Source: Sphingobacterium paucimobilis HER1398 (GTDB taxonomy: Bacteria; Bacteroidota; Bacteroidia; Sphingobacteriales; Sphingobacteriaceae). From it: a stretch of 64,000 bases of DNA. Below are positions 10,001-17,401 of the stretch, piece by piece. The translations under genes were made by a program, and so were the position numbers. The stretch covers positions 1 through 64,000 of the forward strand of contig NZ_ATDL01000005.1 of the NCBI RefSeq assembly GCF_000416985.1, in the 5' to 3' direction. How positions within the stretch are numbered: the first letter of the stretch is position 1; each line of letters opens with the position of its first letter. Under the pieces are notes generated by a model. It worked only from the letters and a program-made list of their open reading frames with translations, was not told where the DNA came from and ran no database searches.

Positions 10001-10441
10001 TTTTTAACATTCTCCCTTGGAAGTGATGTCTTCAAAAGTGCAGAAATGCAACAAATAGAGCGTATTGGAGGTTTATTCAACATTTTAGAGGGAGCTGCTT
10101 ATAACAGATGGACTTCCGAAGGCAGCACGAATGAGTATCCTAGAGCTATCTATGGCAGCACATGGAATCATCAGAATACCACAAGGTTTTTGCACGACGG
10201 ATCCTTCATCAGATTACGATCCCTAATGTTGGGGTACACCCTTCCATCCGCAGCGTTGAGCAAACTAAAAATCAAAGACTTAAGATTATACATACAGGCA
10301 GACAACCTAGCTCTATTCACAAAATACCCTGGCATGGACCCTGAAGTGAGCAGTGGCTTTGATCCGCGGTATTTTGGTGTAGACAATATGATACTACCTC
10401 AGCCCCGTATAATAAATTTCGGTTTAAACCTAAAAATCTAA
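7076..10441 (+). CDS. SusC/RagA family TonB-linked outer-membrane transducer with STN domain
   Basis: 1121 aa. Extended basic N-terminus then a signal peptide (the long leader is typical of FecR-coupled SusC proteins; an inner ATG at 7142 would begin directly at the signal core), an STN signalling domain (about 50-120), a carboxypeptidase-like regulatory domain (about 134-210, with GRVTDEKGNPLSGVSVKI), a TonB plug (about 225-350) with the SusC hallmark EPLYVIDGIPV and the late plug GSRATNGVIIITTK, and a beta-barrel to the C-terminus. It imports substrates presented by SusD and, through STN, signals to the upstream FecR and sigma factor. It is followed after 4 bases by the SusD gene. Confidence 0.97.
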   Translation: MYKIYWKNFMRLPRYIPKIWRIMKLTTIFLLCTFLQLSAKSSFSQTITLKHSNINLADVFKEIRKQTGYNVLWSPKHVNKELKVNTNFTNTSLDEALVKTLNQVNLTFTIEDKNIVITPKERPTNNTPASRVIVTGRVTDEKGNPLSGVSVKIKGSTQGTATTADGKFSISESSENMTLIFSYMGFTTLEIAVGTGTEINVILKEASKSLNEITVIGYGTQKKSDVTGSISTFKPTEQNSRPVLGPEQMLQGRVAGVNISSGSGTPGGQNRVSIRGIGSLTANNEPLYVIDGIPVVKQNAALINMGENMGVLAQLNPNDIESVEVLKDAAAAAIYGSRATNGVIIITTKTGKKGVSSFHIDYTQGIQDIPKANRLKMASSDLYLEVVNEGIDNYNTQFGYTPGMANYMEHKYNPYQSLPDTDWFDLVTRTAGYKNLNASASSGTDKTDFFFSAGYTDQEGIIKSSRMQKFNSKLNVGHKVTDWMKISSNSNLSYSKNNRVPGSNLGSTVFGRAIPQRPFDRVYKPNGDYYIGGTEDLLYHNPIQILDEADVKLNNYRYLGNISSDINIAKGLVFKTMLGVDALYTVDFQHYLDTHPYGVGIGKISDGRRLSTNLINENFFTYNNSFKSIDYSLLLGQSFQKTTTSASSIDGQGFPSSSYKELSVAAEIANASTSNSDNTLMSYFFRSNFSHQGKYLLSLSLRADGSSKFSPENRWGYFPSVSAGWNIVKEDFWNLPAINQLKLRTSYGATGNQDGISSYAYQALMSGGKNYNNQSGIGNTAAGNRDLTWETAQQFDAGLDIAILQGKMSFTVDYFIKNTNNLLYSKPLHGTTGFSSIISNIGSMRNNGIEFTIHGDTNFGKLNWSSDFNISSVKNKLTSLLGDEPIFDNNRVLKVGEEIGSFYLYKMLGVYQKDSDVPASLYTNNNIRAGDIIIEDVDGNGIIDVNDRQIIGSSNPKFYGGWNNTFRYGQFDLTMFLTFSLGSDVFKSAEMQQIERIGGLFNILEGAAYNRWTSEGSTNEYPRAIYGSTWNHQNTTRFLHDGSFIRLRSLMLGYTLPSAALSKLKIKDLRLYIQADNLALFTKYPGMDPEVSSGFDPRYFGVDNMILPQPRIINFGLNLKI

Positions 10442-10445
10442 CACA

Positions 10446-11756
10446 ATGAAACTTAAGATATTTTTCAGTATTTGCACAGCAGTAATGCTGACTTTATCCT
10501 CCTGTAAGGATGTCCTGAATCTTTATCCTACATCGGCGGTCACTCCCGGAAACATTACCGAAAAGGATATCGTCCCATTAACCAATGGCATCTACAATAC
10601 CGCTCAAAACAATGCTGGATCGGAATCGTACATACTTTTTGATCTCGTCGGAGGTAATTTAATAAATTCTTCTGCAGGTTCGGGATCAGCTATTATTCCT
10701 TTCATCGAAAACATATTACGTCCTGAAAATGGCATATTGAAAACTGGGTGGAATGGATACTATCGAGCTATCTACTATGCCAACACCGCTATACAATCTG
10801 TAGAAGATCTTCCCTCCTCTACAAATAAAAATACATTATTAGGAACAGCGTATTTTTTCAGGGCGCTGACATACTACAATCTAGTGACTCGCTGGGGAGG
10901 GGTTCCGCTGCTTACTGTCACCTCCGATGCAAAAATCCCTAGAAATTCGGAAGCTGAAGTATGGACACAGATTGAGCAAGATTTGTCGTTAGCAATGCAA
11001 CTGCTCCCCTCGTTTAATAGAGCAAAAGCAAAATCATACTTCTATGTTTCAAGCGAAGCTGCCAAAGCGTTAATGGCTAGAGTAAAACTGATGCGTGGAG
11101 ACAAACCTACTGCTGCAATACTAGCAGAAGAGATCATTACCTCAGGCACCTTCCAATTAGACGATTACTCCAAAATATTCCGCGGGCAAGATAATACAGA
11201 AACAATCTTTTCATTCGCCAATATATTGGAAGAAAGCAGTGTAAACCTCAGTGGCCAGTTTTTTTATACTTACTCCCACTCGACAGGAGGCTCTTATGTA
11301 TACAAACCGACGAACGAAGCTATGAATTTATACACTTCTGGTGACAACCGAAAAGATTACTCGGCTACTACTTACAATAGTTTAAACATTGTCAATAAAT
11401 TTCCAAGCGGACAGGCAGGAAGAGACCCTTTAATTATCATCCGCCTTTCAGAAATGTTTCTAATCAGCGCAGAGGCCAAGGGCCATATTAATGGCATAGG
11501 GAGACTTAATGATCTACGCTCAAAACGAGGCCTCACAACTACTACAACAGCTAATGAAACCCACTTTCTAGATCTTATTCTAGAAGAAAGAAGAAAGGAA
11601 CTTTATGCTGAGGGCTTCAGGTATTATGACTTGGTCAGAACAAATAGGCTGACATCCACACTGGGGATTAGTGATCATTATAAAAAATTCCCGATTCCAT
11701 CAGATGAGCTGATGTTAAACAATCAATTGGAACCAAACGAAGGTTATTCTAACTAA
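10446..11756 (+). CDS. SusD/RagB family substrate-binding lipoprotein
   Basis: 436 aa surface lipoprotein with lipobox LSSC (C20). The SusD N-terminal TPR-like part and the C-terminal part with RLSEMFLISAEA and the EERRKELYAEGFRYYDLVR signature are clear. It is somewhat shorter than starch SusD, as is common for non-glucan members. It would lid the SusC-like barrel just upstream and set ligand specificity together with the following two proteins. The ligand cannot be read from the sequence. Confidence 0.95.
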   Translation: MKLKIFFSICTAVMLTLSSCKDVLNLYPTSAVTPGNITEKDIVPLTNGIYNTAQNNAGSESYILFDLVGGNLINSSAGSGSAIIPFIENILRPENGILKTGWNGYYRAIYYANTAIQSVEDLPSSTNKNTLLGTAYFFRALTYYNLVTRWGGVPLLTVTSDAKIPRNSEAEVWTQIEQDLSLAMQLLPSFNRAKAKSYFYVSSEAAKALMARVKLMRGDKPTAAILAEEIITSGTFQLDDYSKIFRGQDNTETIFSFANILEESSVNLSGQFFYTYSHSTGGSYVYKPTNEAMNLYTSGDNRKDYSATTYNSLNIVNKFPSGQAGRDPLIIIRLSEMFLISAEAKGHINGIGRLNDLRSKRGLTTTTTANETHFLDLILEERRKELYAEGFRYYDLVRTNRLTSTLGISDHYKKFPIPSDELMLNNQLEPNEGYSN

Positions 11757-11766
11757 TAATAAAAAA

Positions 11767-12687
11767 ATGGAAAAGTTAATCCTACTATACTTGTCTTTAT
11801 CAACTGTTTTCTTTTCATGCGATAAAAAAGAACATACAGTGACAATCGATACAGAACCGACAACAGAACTTGTTCAACAGCTAAAAAACAAAACAAACCT
11901 CATCTCTCGGGTATATTCGGACAGCCTAATGCACATCGCTAACGGTGTGGATGAAATTGATGTACACTACTTGTCTATGAACGGATACACCACAAGAGCG
12001 TTTATCTTACGTGTAGATCTAAATGTAGCTGGCAACACGATAATCCCTGTAACTGCTTATGGAGCAGAAGACCCGACGACCTTTCAACCCGTACGAGATA
12101 TGCTGAGTTTTGCCAATGTTCCAGATGGAAAAAAAATAGTCGGCGCCGTAAATGGAGATTTCTTTGATGCAGCTAAAAAACCAATGAGCGTAGTCCATCT
12201 GGATGGAAAAATCATCAAATCGACCATGACCTATGACTATTTAACCTTTTTAGGGTTTACCGCAACAGGTAATCCAATCATGGGCGGAATAGATGAATAC
12301 ACCTCACACAAGAACGGTCTTTACAATGCTATTGGCGGGTTCCACAGGCTCGTTAAAGAAGGAGCAGTAACCACCAGTCCAGATTTAACTTCGTTGAGCA
12401 GCAGCAGACACCCCAGAACTGCGGCTGGCTACACAAAAGATAATATCTTGTACTTTGCCGTAGTAGATGGTCGGAAATTCGACTATTCTAATGGATTGAC
12501 TATACCCGATTTAGCCCAATTCATGTATGGCCTAGGATGTGAGGAAGCTATTAATTTAGATGGTGGCGGATCCTCTACATTTATTATCCGTCACCCAAAA
12601 TCCGCAACATATCAAGTCCGTAACCGCGTAAGTGATGGCTACGAACGTAGCGTTGGAAATGGCTGGGTTATATTGAGTAATAACTAA
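11767..12687 (+). CDS. Phosphodiester glycosidase (NAGPA-type) family lipoprotein
   Basis: 306 aa. Lipobox FFSC (C18). The rest matches the NAGPA/DUF2233 domain, with the conserved NGDFFDA segment near residue 125 and the INLDGGGSSTF motif near residue 260. The family contains the mammalian uncovering enzyme that removes GlcNAc from GlcNAc-1-phosphate-6-mannose, and bacterial members act on related sugar-phosphodiester bonds. Sitting 10 bases behind SusD, it is the only recognisable enzyme of the locus, which suggests that the imported ligand contains a sugar phosphodiester. Membrane anchoring on the periplasmic side or at the cell surface is expected. Confidence 0.9.
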   Translation: MEKLILLYLSLSTVFFSCDKKEHTVTIDTEPTTELVQQLKNKTNLISRVYSDSLMHIANGVDEIDVHYLSMNGYTTRAFILRVDLNVAGNTIIPVTAYGAEDPTTFQPVRDMLSFANVPDGKKIVGAVNGDFFDAAKKPMSVVHLDGKIIKSTMTYDYLTFLGFTATGNPIMGGIDEYTSHKNGLYNAIGGFHRLVKEGAVTTSPDLTSLSSSRHPRTAAGYTKDNILYFAVVDGRKFDYSNGLTIPDLAQFMYGLGCEEAINLDGGGSSTFIIRHPKSATYQVRNRVSDGYERSVGNGWVILSNN

Positions 12688-12688
12688 A

Positions 12689-14035
12689 ATGATTTATATG
12701 AAAACGAACATATTTATAATAACATGTTTTTTATTCCTAGGGGCATTGATAATGAGCAGCTGCAACAAGAGTGAAGAACGGCTTAAAGGAGTAACAAAAC
12801 AAAACGTCGTTTCTTCTTTTCCACAAACAGGATTCGAAGAGGATATATTTACAGTGTATGGTAATAACCTGAACAATTCCTCCATAAGGATTACATTTAA
12901 CGACAAGGATCTTAACATCATAGAAAAATACAACGACAAAGTTCTTGCAGTGATACCCGGAAAAGAAAATGCCAATGAAGCCCAGGTAAAAGTATACATG
13001 AACAGCGAGCTAGTCCTCTCTTCAGTATTTACCTATGATGTGAAAGAATTGCTTTACAAAGTTATCACTTATGCAGGAACAGGAGAAAGGGGATTCTTAG
13101 ACGGACCACTTTTATCAGCCAAGCTCTGGTATTGTGAAGGGGTTGAGTATGACAACTTGGGCAATCTCTATATTGCGGACAGAGATAATAACACCGTACG
13201 TAAAATAGCAAAAAACAGCGACGAGATCACCACATTACTAGGTAACAACCGATTGTCGGGCTACATAAATGGTCCTGCAAATATAGCTAGACTCAATTAT
13301 CCATGGAAAATAGCTGCTGATAACAATGGAAATATCTTTGTCGCAGACGGAGGAAACAGTGCCATACGAAAAATCGATAATTCAGGCAATGTCACGACAT
13401 ATGCTGGAACAAATTCGCCTGGCCTAGTGGACGGTACTACTACCACGGCAAGGTTTAAACGACCTGTGGATGTAATCTTTGATAAAACAGGAAACCTATA
13501 CGTAGCCGACGACAACAACCACGTTATACGGAAAATCAGTACAGACGGAACTGTCACTACTCTTGCAGGAAATGGTACGCCAGGATATGCTGATGGCAGT
13601 AAATCAGTATCTAGACTAAACCTTCCATCGGGTTTAGCTCTTGACGATTCGGGAAATCTATATATTGCAGATAGAATGAACAACAGGATCCGAAAACTAT
13701 CTCCGGATGGAACACTCTCCACACTAGTTGGTACTACTGCAGGATCTATAGATGGACCATTTACAACAGCTACCATTAATCAACCCTATGGTATCGCCTA
13801 CCATAAGGCAGAAAACAGTCTGATCATTGCTGAACTAGGGGGACATAAGATTAGAAAAATAGATTTAACAGAACAAGTCGTTACCACTATTGCAGGTTCT
13901 ACACAAGGCTTTGCGGATGGCTACGGAACCTCCGCAAAATTCAATCAACCAACAGATGTCACAATAGATCCCGAAGGAAATATTGTGGTGGCAGATTTAA
14001 CTAACAGCAGAATTAGAAAAATTATAAAGAAGTAG
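12689..14035 (+). CDS. IPT/TIG plus NHL-repeat lipoprotein
   Basis: 448 aa (an alternative ATG nine bases in gives 445). Lipobox IMSSC (C25); an IPT/TIG immunoglobulin-like domain at about 38-115; then six NHL repeats to the C-terminus, each ending in a variant of GNLYIADxxNNxIRKI, forming a beta-propeller. IPT-bearing lipoproteins in SusC/D loci usually act as surface glycan-binding proteins, so a ligand-capture role is the likely one here; the propeller could instead be catalytic. The start codon lies two bases after the stop of the glycosidase gene, so the two are translationally close. It ends the operon at the hairpin 14061-14122. Confidence 0.88.
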   Translation: MIYMKTNIFIITCFLFLGALIMSSCNKSEERLKGVTKQNVVSSFPQTGFEEDIFTVYGNNLNNSSIRITFNDKDLNIIEKYNDKVLAVIPGKENANEAQVKVYMNSELVLSSVFTYDVKELLYKVITYAGTGERGFLDGPLLSAKLWYCEGVEYDNLGNLYIADRDNNTVRKIAKNSDEITTLLGNNRLSGYINGPANIARLNYPWKIAADNNGNIFVADGGNSAIRKIDNSGNVTTYAGTNSPGLVDGTTTTARFKRPVDVIFDKTGNLYVADDNNHVIRKISTDGTVTTLAGNGTPGYADGSKSVSRLNLPSGLALDDSGNLYIADRMNNRIRKLSPDGTLSTLVGTTAGSIDGPFTTATINQPYGIAYHKAENSLIIAELGGHKIRKIDLTEQVVTTIAGSTQGFADGYGTSAKFNQPTDVTIDPEGNIVVADLTNSRIRKIIKK

Positions 14036-14060
14036 TTTACTACCTTTTGCTTTATCACTC

Positions 14061-14122
14061 AAAACCAAGCGACGAAATTATCACCCTTCTCTTCTACGTG
14101 GTAACATTCGTTGCTTGGTTTT
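14061..14122. terminator. Bidirectional terminator with long stem
   Basis: A 16-bp inverted repeat (AAAACCAAGCGACGAA with one wobble) brackets a 30-base loop between the convergent NHL-repeat gene and the SMI1/KNR4 gene. A/T runs at both feet allow use in both directions. Confidence 0.75.
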
Positions 14123-14138
14123 ATCGAAATTCCCCTAA

Positions 14139-14636
14139 TTAAGCGAAGAGGTATTGATATTTTTCAGCCAGCTGCCCTGCTTTCAAAGCTTCCATAAACA
14201 CCAAAAAACTATCCGCAACCCATTCTACCTCTTCATAATCGGGTTCTTCTCCAAAATAGATTTTTCCAAGATTGCGATCTCCCACTCCCATCGAGAAATG
14301 ACTATACCCATTTTTGACAGAAAGCACTATCGGAATATGCTGGTTCCAAAAATCGCGCACTTGCTCCTGACCAACCGTATCCCCATCAAAAGCTACTAAG
14401 GATTGCTGCTCGAATTCGTCCCAACGAAACCCGCCTTCTTCTTTACCGTTGAAATCCCCAGCACTATTGAACCAAGTCGTATCCGATTTATTAGAGAGCA
14501 ACGAAAAGGATTCCACAAAATCAGCATACTCCCTTGGCAACTTGGGATATCGACTTAAAAACTGTTCCGACAGTCGTACTGTCGGAACAGTTTTTGCATT
14601 ATGATTCGGAAAAAGGTGTAAATAATCTTGTAGCAT
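14139..14636 (-). CDS. SMI1/KNR4 (SUKH) family protein
   Basis: 165 aa from the ATG at 14636; a further ATG at 14660 would add eight hydrophobic residues. The SUKH fold is shown by LPREYADFVESF near the start, the GDFNGKEEGGFRWDEF region and the FAFDGDT/GQ-like central segment. SUKH proteins often act as immunity proteins against polymorphic toxins, and also occur alone. No toxin gene is visible here. The 5' part of the frame contains a perfect 18-bp-arm hairpin (14557-14595), which is unusual inside a coding sequence. Confidence 0.75.
   Translation of the reverse strand: MLQDYLHLFPNHNAKTVPTVRLSEQFLSRYPKLPREYADFVESFSLLSNKSDTTWFNSAGDFNGKEEGGFRWDEFEQQSLVAFDGDTVGQEQVRDFWNQHIPIVLSVKNGYSHFSMGVGDRNLGKIYFGEEPDYEEVEWVADSFLVFMEALKAGQLAEKYQYLFA
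14557..14595. repeat. Perfect terminator-like inverted repeat inside the SMI1/KNR4 frame
   Basis: Two perfectly complementary 18-base arms (beginning AAAAACTGTTCCGAC, ending GTTTTT) flank a 3-base loop CGT. Shape and A/T tails are those of an intrinsic terminator working on both strands, yet it is translated as part of the N-terminal region (KTVPTVRLSEQFL). Confidence 0.8.
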
Positions 14637-14784
14637 AGAAACGAAAAAATAGAATACCATAAAAACATCGTAAGAAACAAAAAAGTCAGCAAAAGTTGTA
14701 CAATCCCATTATATTTTTCTAATGTTGAGATTTTTTCGACAAATAAAAAGCAAATTCGCTAACGAAAACAGCAGATACATCGCT

Positions 14785-15135
14785 ATGAATATTCTTTTGG
14801 TAGAAGATGAAGTTCGGGTTGCCGAATTTATAAAAAAGGGACTGCATGAGGCTGGACACCAAGTACAGGTCGCCTATGACGGGGCTACTGGCTTAAAACT
14901 AGCTATGGAACAAGATTTTGACTTGCTTATTTTAGACGGCATACTCCCCCATCTAAACGGGACAGAAATATGCAAGCACGTACGGAGGCTCAAAACAGAT
15001 GTTCCCATTTTGATGCTGACAGCCCTTAGTACCATCCAAGATAAAATCGAAGGCTTCAATTGCAGAGCCGACGATTATCTGACCAAGCCTTTTCATTTTG
15101 AAGAGCTATTGGTGCGGATCAAAGCATTGTCCTGA
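14785..15135 (+). CDS. Response regulator receiver domain only (probably truncated OmpR family)
   Basis: 116 aa from the ATG at 14785; the frame is open upstream to 14722, but receiver homology begins exactly at MNILLVEDE. All receiver residues are present: the acidic pair, phospho-acceptor D51 in LILDGILP, T79 region, and K101 in TKPF. It ends at RIKALS, exactly where OmpR/CusR-type regulators start their linker to the DNA-binding wing, and a TGA follows. No winged-helix coding sequence follows in any frame; a terminator does. No histidine kinase is adjacent. It is either a remnant or a stand-alone CheY-like receiver; the neighbouring broken genes favour a remnant. Confidence 0.7.
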   Translation: MNILLVEDEVRVAEFIKKGLHEAGHQVQVAYDGATGLKLAMEQDFDLLILDGILPHLNGTEICKHVRRLKTDVPILMLTALSTIQDKIEGFNCRADDYLTKPFHFEELLVRIKALS

Positions 15136-15169
15136 CGCAAGTTCAACATTTCCGTATATATACATGTTA

Positions 15170-15208
15170 AGGTATCGCCATCACCTCTGATGTGCGGTAC
15201 CTATTTTT
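15170..15208 (+). terminator. Terminator after truncated response regulator
   Basis: Stem AGGTATCGC/GCGGTACCT (one G-U) continued by CATCA/TGATG around a CCTC loop, followed by ATTTTTGG. It begins 35 bases after the receiver stop codon. Confidence 0.65.
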
Positions 15209-15224
15209 GGTTGTCAGCCATAGC

Positions 15225-15618
15225 CTACCGGATAGGACTATTAAATAGCGCTCCTATTTTAAATCCGGAACAAATGATATATCCCATCGTAACTCCTATT
15301 ATCGAAGCCAAGATATCTTTATAGTCGAAGATATTGCTTTTAAATACACTTCCTTGAATCAACTTATATCCAATAAGACCAATTGCCGCAAATAAAGCAT
15401 ACACCTTTAAGGATACTTTCTGATACTGAACATAATAAAAAAGTATGATAATAAGTTTTGCAAAAAAAATTGGGAGAAGAGTCTGCAATCCCAAAATCAT
15501 TAATCTCATTGGAATAAATATACTCCCTGTAAATAGATTTAAATAGAATGGCTATGATGGAGAGCAAAACTATTACTAGCCATAAATATTTCGTATCGGA
15601 AAAAGACCTAAACTTCAT
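15225..15618 (-). pseudogene. VanZ-like membrane protein, reading frame apparently broken
   Basis: Two overlapping frames together resemble one small VanZ-like membrane protein of about 130 aa. The first, starting at 15618, gives MKFRSFSDTKYLW and a membrane segment. The second, ending at 15225, gives further membrane segments and the VanZ-like C-terminal pattern YKLIQG...IFDYKDILASIIG. The second frame is open only from 15551 down, and it has an in-frame TAG just above, so a single indel between about 15510 and 15550 would join them. The second frame also has its own ATG at 15509, so a shortened 94-aa protein could still be made. VanZ assignment rests on the C-terminal motif only. Confidence 0.5.
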
Positions 15619-15653
15619 TGGTAAAGCGAGTTATTTAGTTAAAACCTATTTTT

Positions 15654-16133
15654 TTAAAAAATTTCCTTATTTGCTAATCTTTTTGCAAAATGTAACTTCA
15701 TGCCTTCATGCGAAGCTACAAAACCTAGTTTTTCATAAAATCGAATGGCTTAGGACGCTTTTTGTCCGAAGTCAATTGCAATACATGAGCACCTTTTGCT
15801 TTGACACGCGCAATTGCCCATTGGAAAAATTGCTCACCCAAACCTTTGCCCCGAAAATCTTTATGAATACGCACGGCTTCAATCTGCGCACGAATGCCAC
15901 CTCGGTACGTCAAATACTGCCAAAAACTCAGTTGCAATGTGCCAATAATTTGCCCATTTTCATTTTCAACAACGATCAATTCCTGATTCGGGTCTTTGTC
16001 AATATTCTGAAAAGCATTTGTATAAGCTTGGCAAAGTATTTTCAAAACGCTCTCTTGCTGCACCCAACGCATCATCCGCCAACATTGCAACAATCATTGG
16101 CACATCTTCTAATTTTGCTTTTCTAAAAATCAT
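15654..16133 (-). pseudogene. GNAT family N-acetyltransferase with two frameshifts
   Basis: Read from the ATG at 16133, the minus strand gives a typical GNAT start (MIFRKAKLEDVPMIVAML, then DALGAARERFEN) and breaks at about 16031. The next frame carries QAYTNAFQNIDKDPNQELIV, IGTLQLSF, the acetyl-CoA loop RGKGLGEQFFQWAI and TSDKKRP, and breaks again at about 15750. A third frame completes it with IRFYEKLGF and a C-terminal tail ending at a TAA at 15654. Restoring both shifts yields about 159 aa, the usual family length. A shorter product could start at an internal ATG at 16093, but it would lack the first strand and the C-terminal one. Confidence 0.85.
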
Positions 16134-16434
16134 AAGTTTCTAATCTTTGTTACTTTAAAAAACAACATAAACTTAGGAAATTGAAAAACAAAAACAGGTG
16201 TTTTGTCAGTAAAACGCCTTTTAATTATTGCTAAAGTAAATTTGAGAGAAGCTAAATGTTAAGCCCGATTCAACAAGCTAATTTAGCTTTTACATTAAAA
16301 CTCTGGGTGGCAGGATTGCTTCAGACCCACAGCCCCAAACACATCCATGAATCTCCTCCGGATCGAACCAAGGTTCTCATCAGCCAACCCCCTGAACGAA
16401 AAAAAGCCCTAACTTTCGTTTAGAGCTTTTTTTG
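16134..16434. other. Gene-free stretch with partial tRNA-like copies
   Basis: No gene is seen. At 16305-16317 the sequence gggtggcaggatt repeats the 3' end of the neighbouring tRNA-Pro in the same orientation. Around 16352-16375, on the minus strand, a T-arm-like GGTTCGATCC lies in an imperfect hairpin. Near 16275-16289 there is a palindrome AAGCTAA/TTAGCTT. The tRNA-Pro terminator occupies 16399-16426. Confidence 0.45.
16399..16426 (-). terminator. Terminator of tRNA-Pro
   Basis: On the minus strand, GCTCTAA(A)C pairs with GTTAGGGC around a GAAA tetraloop and is followed by a run of seven T. It begins 9 bases beyond the tRNA 3' end. Confidence 0.8.
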
Positions 16435-16508
16435 TCGGGGTGGCAGGATTCGAACCTACGACCTCCACATCCCAAATGTGGCGCGATACCGGGCTACGCT
16501 ACACCCCG
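16435..16508 (-). tRNA. tRNA-Pro (anticodon TGG)
   Basis: 74 nt cloverleaf: acceptor arms CGGGGTG/CACCCCG with discriminator A, an anticodon stem CCACA/TGTGG around TTTGGGA (anticodon TGG), and a T-loop TTCGAAT. CCA is not encoded. A promoter (CTTG, 19 bases, TATATTTG) lies just upstream on the same strand. Confidence 0.97.
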
Positions 16509-16533
16509 AAAAGGTATCACCTTTAAAGTGATG

Positions 16534-16564
16534 CAAATATACAGCGTTTTTCAATAAAACCAAG
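16534..16564 (-). promoter_or_regulatory. Promoter of tRNA-Pro
   Basis: On the minus strand: CTTG, exactly 19 bases, TATATTTG, ending 25 bases before the tRNA. This matches the Bacteroidota -33 TTG / -7 TAnnTTTG pattern. Confidence 0.7.
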
Positions 16565-16682
16565 GACTTTTTTACACCCTGCAACTAACACACTGATTTA
16601 ATGCAAGATATTTTTATAAACAAAAACTGCTCTGTGTGGAAAATTATCGCACCACACTATAGCCTAGTTTACTTTTTTTTTA

Positions 16683-16690
16683 TACCTTTG
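16683..16690 (+). promoter_or_regulatory. -7 box of rplS promoter
   Basis: TACCTTTG fits TAnnTTTG and is preceded by a T-run and TTTAC about 20 bases upstream. The start codon is 120 bases downstream. Confidence 0.55.
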
Positions 16691-16810
16691 CACTCGCTTC
16701 GAGAATCGGAGTTAAATATTTTTTAAAAACATTTTTAAAATCGAAATAAAAGCTGTAATATTGCATTCCGATTTTTACAGGATATAAATCGTTTATAATT
16801 ACTCAAAATC

Positions 16811-17161
16811 ATGGATTTAGTAAAATTTGTAGAAGAACAAGCGGTAGTAAAGAATGAGATTCCCGCTTTCAAAGCAGGAGACACCATCAGTGTACACTAT
16901 AAAATTCGCGAAGGAAACAAAGAGCGTGTTCAGGTATACCAAGGTGCAGTTATTCAATTAAACAGCGAAGGTACTAACGCTACTTTTACCGTTCGTAAAA
17001 TCTCTAACGGTGTTGGGGTAGAACGTATTTTCCCTGTAAACTCTCCTAACATTGACAAAATTGAAATAAACAGCTACGGTAAAGTACGTCGCGCTAAGTT
17101 ATTCTACTTACGTGGACTTACAGGTAAAGCTGCTCGTATCAGATCTAAACGTATCAAATAG
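16811..17161 (+). CDS. rplS: 50S ribosomal protein L19
   Basis: 116 aa, standard length. The L19 core is clear: [20 protein letters not shown], then [28 protein letters not shown] and the basic C-terminus with [14 protein letters not shown]19 sits at the 30S-50S interface. Here it is monocistronic, with its own promoter and terminator, rather than in the rpsP-rimM-trmD operon found in many other bacteria. Confidence 0.99.
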   Translation: MDLVKFVEEQAVVKNEIPAFKAGDTISVHYKIREGNKERVQVYQGAVIQLNSEGTNATFTVRKISNGVGVERIFPVNSPNIDKIEINSYGKVRRAKLFYLRGLTGKAARIRSKRIK

Positions 17162-17190
17162 TTTAGTACGACGAGATAGAAATATTTCAA

Positions 17191-17225
17191 AAAGGTTACA
17201 AAGTGATTTGTAACCTTTTTTTTTA
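17191..17225 (+). terminator. Terminator of rplS
   Basis: AAAGGTTACAAA pairs with TTTGTAACCTTT around GTGA, followed by a long T-run. Confidence 0.9.
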
Positions 17226-17322
17226 TTCGACACGCCCCCCCTCCTGCTTGTCTGCTCTCAAAAGCCTAAAATAATTTTCAATTTTATTTCTTCACAGGCC
17301 ATTCCAATCCCGAAAAATATAG

Positions 17323-17330
17323 TATCTTTG
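17323..17330 (+). promoter_or_regulatory. -7 box of pyrG promoter
   Basis: TATCTTTG matches TAnnTTTG, 71 bases before the pyrG start codon. Confidence 0.6.
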
Positions 17331-17401
17331 TACCCCGTACATAAGGCAGATATTTGGGTATTGAAACCCATCATCTTTAGTAGAAAATTCCATTAATTGC
17401 T

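Larger units (their letters stand above)
16509..16810. other. Divergent promoter region of tRNA-Pro and rplS
   Basis: About 300 bp with no gene. It contains the tRNA-Pro promoter (minus strand) and the rplS promoter (plus strand), leaving an approximately 110-base AT-rich 5' leader for rplS with no hairpin that I can assign to ribosomal-protein autoregulation. Confidence 0.6.

Noticed and set aside
15548..16126. Plus-strand open frame of 192 codons
   Set aside because: It lies antisense to the broken GNAT gene, has no domain-like pattern, and its openness follows from that gene's codon composition.
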